A stretch of DNA of 64,000 nucleotides, taken from Lepisosteus oculatus. Its lineage: Eukaryota > Chordata > Actinopteri > Semionotiformes > Lepisosteidae. The position numbers were made by a program, and so were the translations under genes. Numbering within the stretch: the stretch's first letter is position 1; each line of letters begins with the position of its first letter. Shown here in pieces: positions 57,601 through 64,000 of the stretch. The stretch spans positions 9,803,501-9,867,500 of the forward strand of contig NC_090711.1 in NCBI RefSeq assembly GCF_040954835.1. The letters run 5' to 3'. The notes beneath the pieces are model-generated. The model was not told the DNA's origin. It worked only from the letters and a program-made list of their open reading frames with translations, and made no database searches.

Positions 57601-60600
57601 TACCTCTATAAATGAGATCCTCTGCCTGTGGCCTTGTGAGATAATATGATCGTGTGGACCAGTGGATGAGCACTGTAAACTGGACACAGGTGCAGTGTGC
57701 AGTCTAGCAGCAGCCTCTCGGTCTTCAGTGAATCATAAAGCCTGGAGGCTGCGGTTTTGAATGAAGGCTGATTGACTCACAGTCCGGTGTGGGTCATAGT
57801 TGAACTCCAGATTAGACTTAAGTGACCCCAGGACAGGGGTGGGGAGTTGTCTAGGCACTCACAGCAGTTAATTACATTTCCTTTGTTTTTAGAAAAAGAA
57901 TTGGTTGATTGTAAAGAAGAAAAACAGTTTGTGTCCGCTGTGATATCACTGATCATCTGACTGATGTTTTTAAACCTGTAAATACAGACCTTTCCCTTAA
58001 AAATGAGTGGACTAATTTGCGTTCTGGCTTCTCTGGAGTGACGGTGAGTCTTCTGAGACGAAAGCTGGTCCATCTTGAGCTCGGCATTTCCCCCACAAAA
58101 CAGAGAGAAGGGAAGCGTTAACAACAACAACAAAAGCAGTCGCACAAAGTCAGGAGATCCCAGAGAAGGTTTTCAAGAACTGCAGACTGTGCTGCTCCAG
58201 CCCGGCTGGGGCCCCCAGAGACAAGCACATTCTGGGAACAGAGCCCTTTTCTGATGTCTGTTGGGCAGAGTCCAGACATTGTTCGTTTGGCAGATGTCAG
58301 GGTGCAGTTGTTTCCCAGAACAAGCCCCGTTCTGGGAGACCCCACTCCCGCCCCCTCCCCCACACACACCGAGGACTAAGCCTGGGTGGGGTGGCGATTG
58401 CGTTAACATCTGTAACGACTAATATTGTTTTAATGTGCTCTGTCTGTCGCCTGGCTGCAAAACACCATGAGCCATTAAGATCAAGAGCCTGACCTTGCTT
58501 TTGATGAGAGTGACAGTATGTAGTTACTGTGCACAATAGTCTTGACTTACTGTATATAACCGTACAGGGGTAATCTCAATAATTTCTTCAGCTGGCTGGT
58601 GAGGTGATGTACAGTGAATTATACAATCACATTACTTATACTCTGCAGGTTAACAGCATAGGGGCCTAATGCAAGTACCAGCTCACAGATAAACTGACCA
58701 CTCAGATCCAGCAGTATGCAGCAGGACAGTTTGGATCCTTTTTTATATGGACTATTTTTGCTGCATCATTTTTATCATTTAAAAAGGACTTTTACAGTAG
58801 TTTAAAATGAAGTTTTATCATCTGTTCATAATGATCATATCAATAGGTGGGCATTTGAATGTGAAGTTTTGCATGGATGATAGTGCTGAGATAAAGACTA
58901 GGGGCTCCTTAACATGAGCACATGGAAGAGAACCTTATTTCCTATACACATTTATCGTAAGTAAGCTTTTGCACAAAAAAGGAGATTTTTTTAGATAGTT
59001 TGACAAGATGGGAAAGTAGGATTTGCACTGTGTTCCTGTTAAACTAAGAAGATTAAACTCAACAGTGTTATTCTGCGCCATAAGCTATAAAGCTTTTCAA
59101 ACCATAACAAAGAGCATTGTGTCAATTTTCAGTAACAAATTCAGGGCTGAATGTGATAATGTGATATGGGGGAAGTATATCAGGGGAACACTCTAGACCA
59201 CGAGTTTGCATTAGTAATATCAGAGCATTCTGTCACATTGATTTATGTCCTCAAGACATGTCCTTGAATCAACCTCTTCTGGACTTTTTTCACAAGACTG
59301 TTCCTGATGTAATGTCAACTTTGAAATGCAAATAAGAGATTTGGGCAGAAAAAATGCCAGAGTTGCATTTACCCCCAGAACACAGCAGATCAGAAGTGAA
59401 ACACCGGCCGAATACCTTTTGATGGTGATTGAAATAAGGCTTTTAACCCTTGACGCAGCTGGAGCAGAGTTGGAGAATGCAGTGTCCCAGCTGCTTTCTG
59501 GCAGCACTGGTGCCGGGGTTGAGCTGTAGATGAGCTGTGCCTGGAGAAGAAACTGGTGCCTGCGCTGGTGGGGGCCGCCTCACTCTTTCCCTCTGCAGGG
59601 GGGGGTGGCCACGTCTATGTGCTTTGAGTCGCAGCACAAAAGAAGCTGGAGGAGATTGAGGCTTTTGAAAACCTCCAGTCCTTGAAAGTCTGAACATGCT
59701 GTGCTTTTTAAACAAGTCGGCGTCTTCTTTTTTTATGGTATAATCCTCCTCAGTTTTCCCCGCTCACACAAGTGCTTTTCGGTTCTCGGTTGTACCATCA
59801 AAAGCACAAAAACAAAATTATATATAAACTGTTGTAGACATGAGTGTTGACAGCCTCTGCCTCCAGCAGTGTTATTCACTGAAACAGTAAGTGTAATAGT
59901 TTGTTCCTCTATAATTATGTGACAGATACGACATTTTTTTGTCTCAGAAGTGGTAAAGATTTCTAGTGAATTCATTTCAAATATAGGGTGTGAATATTTA
60001 AAAATGTATATATTGATAGTATGTTTATAAATGTATATTTTGAGAAAGGCTGTCTCTGATCTAGTTTTATAGCTTTGTACCTGAGGGATGTGTGTGTATA
60101 TGCACATACAGTATATATGCTTGTGCAAATAAAAGACCTCATCACTATTGCAGACGTTTATAGCCAGATGTCAGCAAGCTCCTGCTGGCAGGAAGGTCAT
60201 AGTCTTGAACTTTTCATTCCTCAGTCATTCTTTGTCTTTTGCTGCTACATCACAGTGGAGTTCTTTCCTTCTCAAAAGGATAATCAGCAGTCTTTGGCAT
60301 GCCAGTTTGTAATGCAAGAATAATTATTGAATGCATTTAAAAATGCTTCATTTGTTTTGTGTTTTCAGCTTCTATCAGTAAAAGATAATGGGCAAGGTTG
60401 ATATACTGTATTTGCCTGTGCACTGCTGTGTATGATCAACTACAGTACTTCAGTTATCACAGCGGGGGAGAAACCATTGTGATAGTTCTGTACTGAAACC
60501 CTTACCAGACTTCTGTAGTCTGCAATGACATGCACGCATATTCAGAGACCCACGCTTGTGCATTTAGTACGTTGTTTCAATGTTAACACCTGCAGCGGCT

Positions 60601-63600
60601 ACTCATGAGAGGTGCTCTGCGTTGCTCAACCACATCTAAGACCAGACTGAGAAACGTGTGTTTGCTAACACCTCATGTAGCTGGTGGACTTTTTTTAACC
60701 TGTGACTTTATAATCGCCACCTCCCACTCCCACTGCCAAGTGCAACAAGACACCAAAAGCAAAAAACAAAAAGTTGCTGAAAAGTCAATAATAACCATTA
60801 CAATCCTTTGTAAACAGAGAAGCCATTGTCTTAGGGCATTGTGTTTAGAAATGGAAGGTTTTCCTTTTATACAGCCGCTGTTAGGAATCACCATCTTTGA
60901 AGCGACTTGGGTTGGTGATGCAACTTTGTTACACGAGAGAGAGAAAAGCGAACTGCTTGCATGTGTCCCTCCCAAGCCTTGGTCTCGACACCATGAACGT
61001 TTTTTTCATGGTGTTAGTGGGCGGCTGTGTAGCGCCAGGAAATCCCCAGTCACTGGAGCTCTGCTGCCCGGGGTTCGAATCAGTGACATCTAGGCCATGG
61101 AGCCCAGGCTCTGCTGCAAATGGAGGCCTTCTGCATGATAGAACCCTCCATCGGTGCAAGTAGAAAGTACTGGGATGGTTGTGTTTTAAATGTTGTAGAG
61201 ATTATTTCAGGATTACGTGGTATTCTGTGTATGCTACACTAGCTCTTTAGTAGTTTGGATTTGTATTGCAATATAGACATACTATATAATATTTGTAGTA
61301 AAATATTTTGTACTTTAAATTTATTGCATGACAGCTTTTTTACAGTTTGAGAGCTATGGAGGACGCAGCCTAGACCTGATTAGCATTCCAGTGCAGGCAG
61401 CGCCATCCAGATTGAAACTTCGATAGAGATTCCTGTTCATGTCTGCGCAGGCATGCGAGTTTCTACTGATATGCAATGTAGGCTAAAAAAATGGTATAGT
61501 ACAAAAACACATGTATACAAGCGCACACAATCCAAAAAGCTACGCAGCTGGGCGTACAAAACCAAACACAAAGGATCTGCAAAGGGCAGCGAGCCACACA
61601 CTCACAAACACAGTCTCTCATCACCCACTCACTAACATTAATTTTGTCCATCCTACTCTATCTGGCACATCACAGTTTATTATGGCCAGATCTGAACAGC
61701 CAGTGCTGGTGGACTCTTAGGATCTCCCATGTATTTAACTCTTCAGCCCCAACAACTGTTAAGACTATCAGTCTTTGAATTTCTTTGGCTGTCTTAAGTA
61801 TTCCTATAACCCCCAGCTCCTGCCCACACTGTTAAATCTTTAATTTATCTCTTTGAGATGCTGTATAGGTCAGACAAGAGCACAGCGCTACAAAGGCAGT
61901 ATTTTTTCAGTATTTTCTTAAAGTACAGTGTTTGTACACTTTACAGTTGCAACATAATCTAAACTTCTAGTTTAACTTTGATAATGTTTGTTAACATTTG
62001 TTACACTGTCACACTGTTAACCAAGACAGCCTTCCTGATCAAGTTATCAAAACATGATAGGCTGTGTGTACAAGGAAACATGAACAAAATACTTGTAAGA
62101 ACAGAAAGTAAAATAATGTACATTGTCCAGTCCTGCACTGTTTGTAGTTAGAGGGAAAAGGCCTTTTATATCTAAATTTATAGCCATTGCCTAGTTTTCC
62201 TATAGAATTTCTACCACCAAATTACGCTCCTGCTTGAATTGTGTGCATCAGATCCTACAGAATGTGCTAGGATAAGGCCTGGGTATATGGTAGGGAATCT
62301 GTGTGTATATACTGTATACTGTATATTGAGATCTTTTTCTCATATATTGTTTTCAGATTGATATCATTGATTTTTGCAGTTTTGTGGCAATAATCCAATA
62401 TTTTCTCTTTTTTAATGAGGTTTGAAGACCTGTCCACTTGGCCGTTTAGCATTTGGAATGCTGAGCAAACACTGAATAATGTTTTAGTTGATTATAGAGT
62501 TAATATTGATTGCCTCCCTATTTCTCACTGCTTGCACACTGTCTTGTTCAGTATGTTAGGTTGGGTTTTAAACCGGTAAGTGTACATTTTGTGTTATATG
62601 CCCTCCCAGTTAGGATTTGCCACTGGGAACAAGGAGACGTCTGTAGTATGTTTTGATGGGACCATGGTCAGGCCATTCACTTTTTTGGAGTCGGTGAGCT
62701 CCACAGAGCCACAGGGGACAGGCAGCAAAAGTGGGCTGCTCCTCTCTGAGGACGCTGCAAGCTCAGAGGCTGCTATCAGGACCAGTGGTTGCTGGTAGTG
62801 GTAAGCCAAGGGCAGTTGGCCAGTTCACGTCCATCCACTGCTGGTAGTGCTTGGCCAGTTGTACTCAACCGTGTGAGTCCCCTGATGCAGCCATGCTAAG
62901 CTTATGATGTAACCCAGGTTTAAACTGGAGATGTCTGGACTATAGGGCTTAACCTGCTTTTAAACCAAGCACCTTTATGGGTTGAACAGTTCTAGAGGGA
63001 TACGTTCCAGATTGCTAGGCAGTGTAAAATGAGTCAATACACAATACAGCTTGTACAATTTGTGAGGGTTAGAGAGACGATTGGTATTTATTGTGTATGT
63101 TCTGTAACCAATATTTAAACTCCTACTCTCTTTTCAATTGAATCATCAAATGCTGAGTGTAAAAGTTTGCAGGCCTGTATTTTCCCAGTTTAAAAACTCT
63201 GTGGCACTGCTGTGGCATGAAATCGCTAAAACATTGTCAGGATTAAATTGATGGGGGGTGAAACGGCAGTGACAATCCATCTTAAACAATTATTCAAGAC
63301 AAGTACTGGAAGCACTAAATCCCAGATATAAGCAAACCCTCAGATAGTATGGCTCTTAAAGCTTTTACTGTAACATGCTGGAAGTGCAGGGCAGGAACAG
63401 GGCTGGCACAGATTATGGGTTGGTTTTCCTTAGGGAGGAAATAAAGTTTAGCCTTTAACCACAGGAATTCTGCAGCAGCTGGAAAGGACATTCATATCTC
63501 AGGATGGGTTGGAGGTGTATCTGATGATAGACTGATCTCAGGATCACCCAGACATCTATGGGTGCATGTGTGATTTTTGTGCGTAAGAGTGTTTTTATTT

Positions 63601-64000
63601 TAGTTAGTGTATGTAAGTGTCCTATGTTGCATAAGGCAACAATTTTAGTTTGCTGAGCTTATAATGCAGCAGTACTGCTGAATTTGTATCTCCTTAGACA
63701 GCACAGCCTCAAACAAATCCATTTAGTGATAACAGAGGCTTACGTGCTGATAACATCAGGTGCATTTTTTGTCTTCACTTTGTAGTTTGATTGAGACTTT
63801 GATGGCTATCATACAGGGTCTGGCACAGATGGCCACACAAAGTGTGTTTGAGCAGCGAATGCAGAAATTCGTTGGGGAAATTGAACAGTTCTGCTGAGTT
63901 AACTGCATTTAAAAAATCAGAATGGATAAGAATAAAAAAGAAAGTCTGATATTGCACTGGTTAACTCTTGAACTGGCTTCCTCACAGACGTTGTTCAGTA
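57601..64000. other. Nothing recognised
   Basis: AT-rich DNA with short frames on both strands. I found no exon with supported splice sites, RNA gene or complete repeat. A B-box-like GGGGTTCGAATC at 61068-61079 hints at an old tRNA-derived repeat. Confidence 0.4.

Noticed and set aside
61020-61135. Possible tRNA gene or SINE head (GGGGTTCGAATC)
   Set aside because: Only a B-box-like match; no cloverleaf or matching A box could be drawn, and no body or tail was found.
1-64000. CRISPR arrays, bacterial operons, viral integrations
   Set aside because: No regularly spaced direct repeats, no prokaryotic gene layout, and no retrovirus-like or capsid-bearing element recognised.

Overview
The window reads as nuclear DNA of a ray-finned fish. 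Genes are spliced with GT-AG introns, the proteins are vertebrate, and the intergenic space carries fish-type short repeats, including a 5S-rRNA-derived SINE, a tRNA-derived SINE and a recurring family with a 'GGAGCCTATCC...GTGGGAGGAAA' core. I cannot name the species.

Layout. 1-8.3 kb: no recognisable gene, a few repeats. 8.3-11.3 kb: sys1 on the minus strand (three coding exons, a likely non-coding first exon, a CRE/CCAAT promoter). 14.4-18.4 kb: first hsp70 gene (A, plus strand). 19.9-29.7 kb: slc35c2 on the plus strand, nine coding exons, with an alternative last exon and several mobile-element insertions in its introns. 30.8-34.1 kb: second hsp70 (B, minus). 35.2-38.5 kb: third hsp70 (C, plus), head to head with B. 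Near 40.1 kb: a GC-box/CCAAT promoter-like stretch with a strong splice donor, probably the first exon of an unidentified plus-strand gene. 40.2-64 kb: no exon I can assign; it looks like a long intron or gene desert with scattered repeats, a GC-rich minisatellite and CTCF-like motifs.

The three hsp70 genes encode nearly identical cytosolic Hsp70 proteins (647, 647 and 639 aa). Each has an intact ATPase domain, substrate-binding domain and terminal EEVD. Each coding region is one exon, preceded by an inferred 5'UTR intron and a promoter with heat-shock elements and a TATA-like box. Flanks and introns differ between copies while the coding exons do not, which points to gene conversion. sys1 and slc35c2 both encode Golgi membrane proteins, but nothing suggests they act with the hsp70 genes; the grouping is positional.

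I found no evidence of an undescribed biological system. The points most worth following are the converted, inverted hsp70 arrangement, the alternative slc35c2 terminus, and a foldback element with a Penelope-like conserved hairpin.
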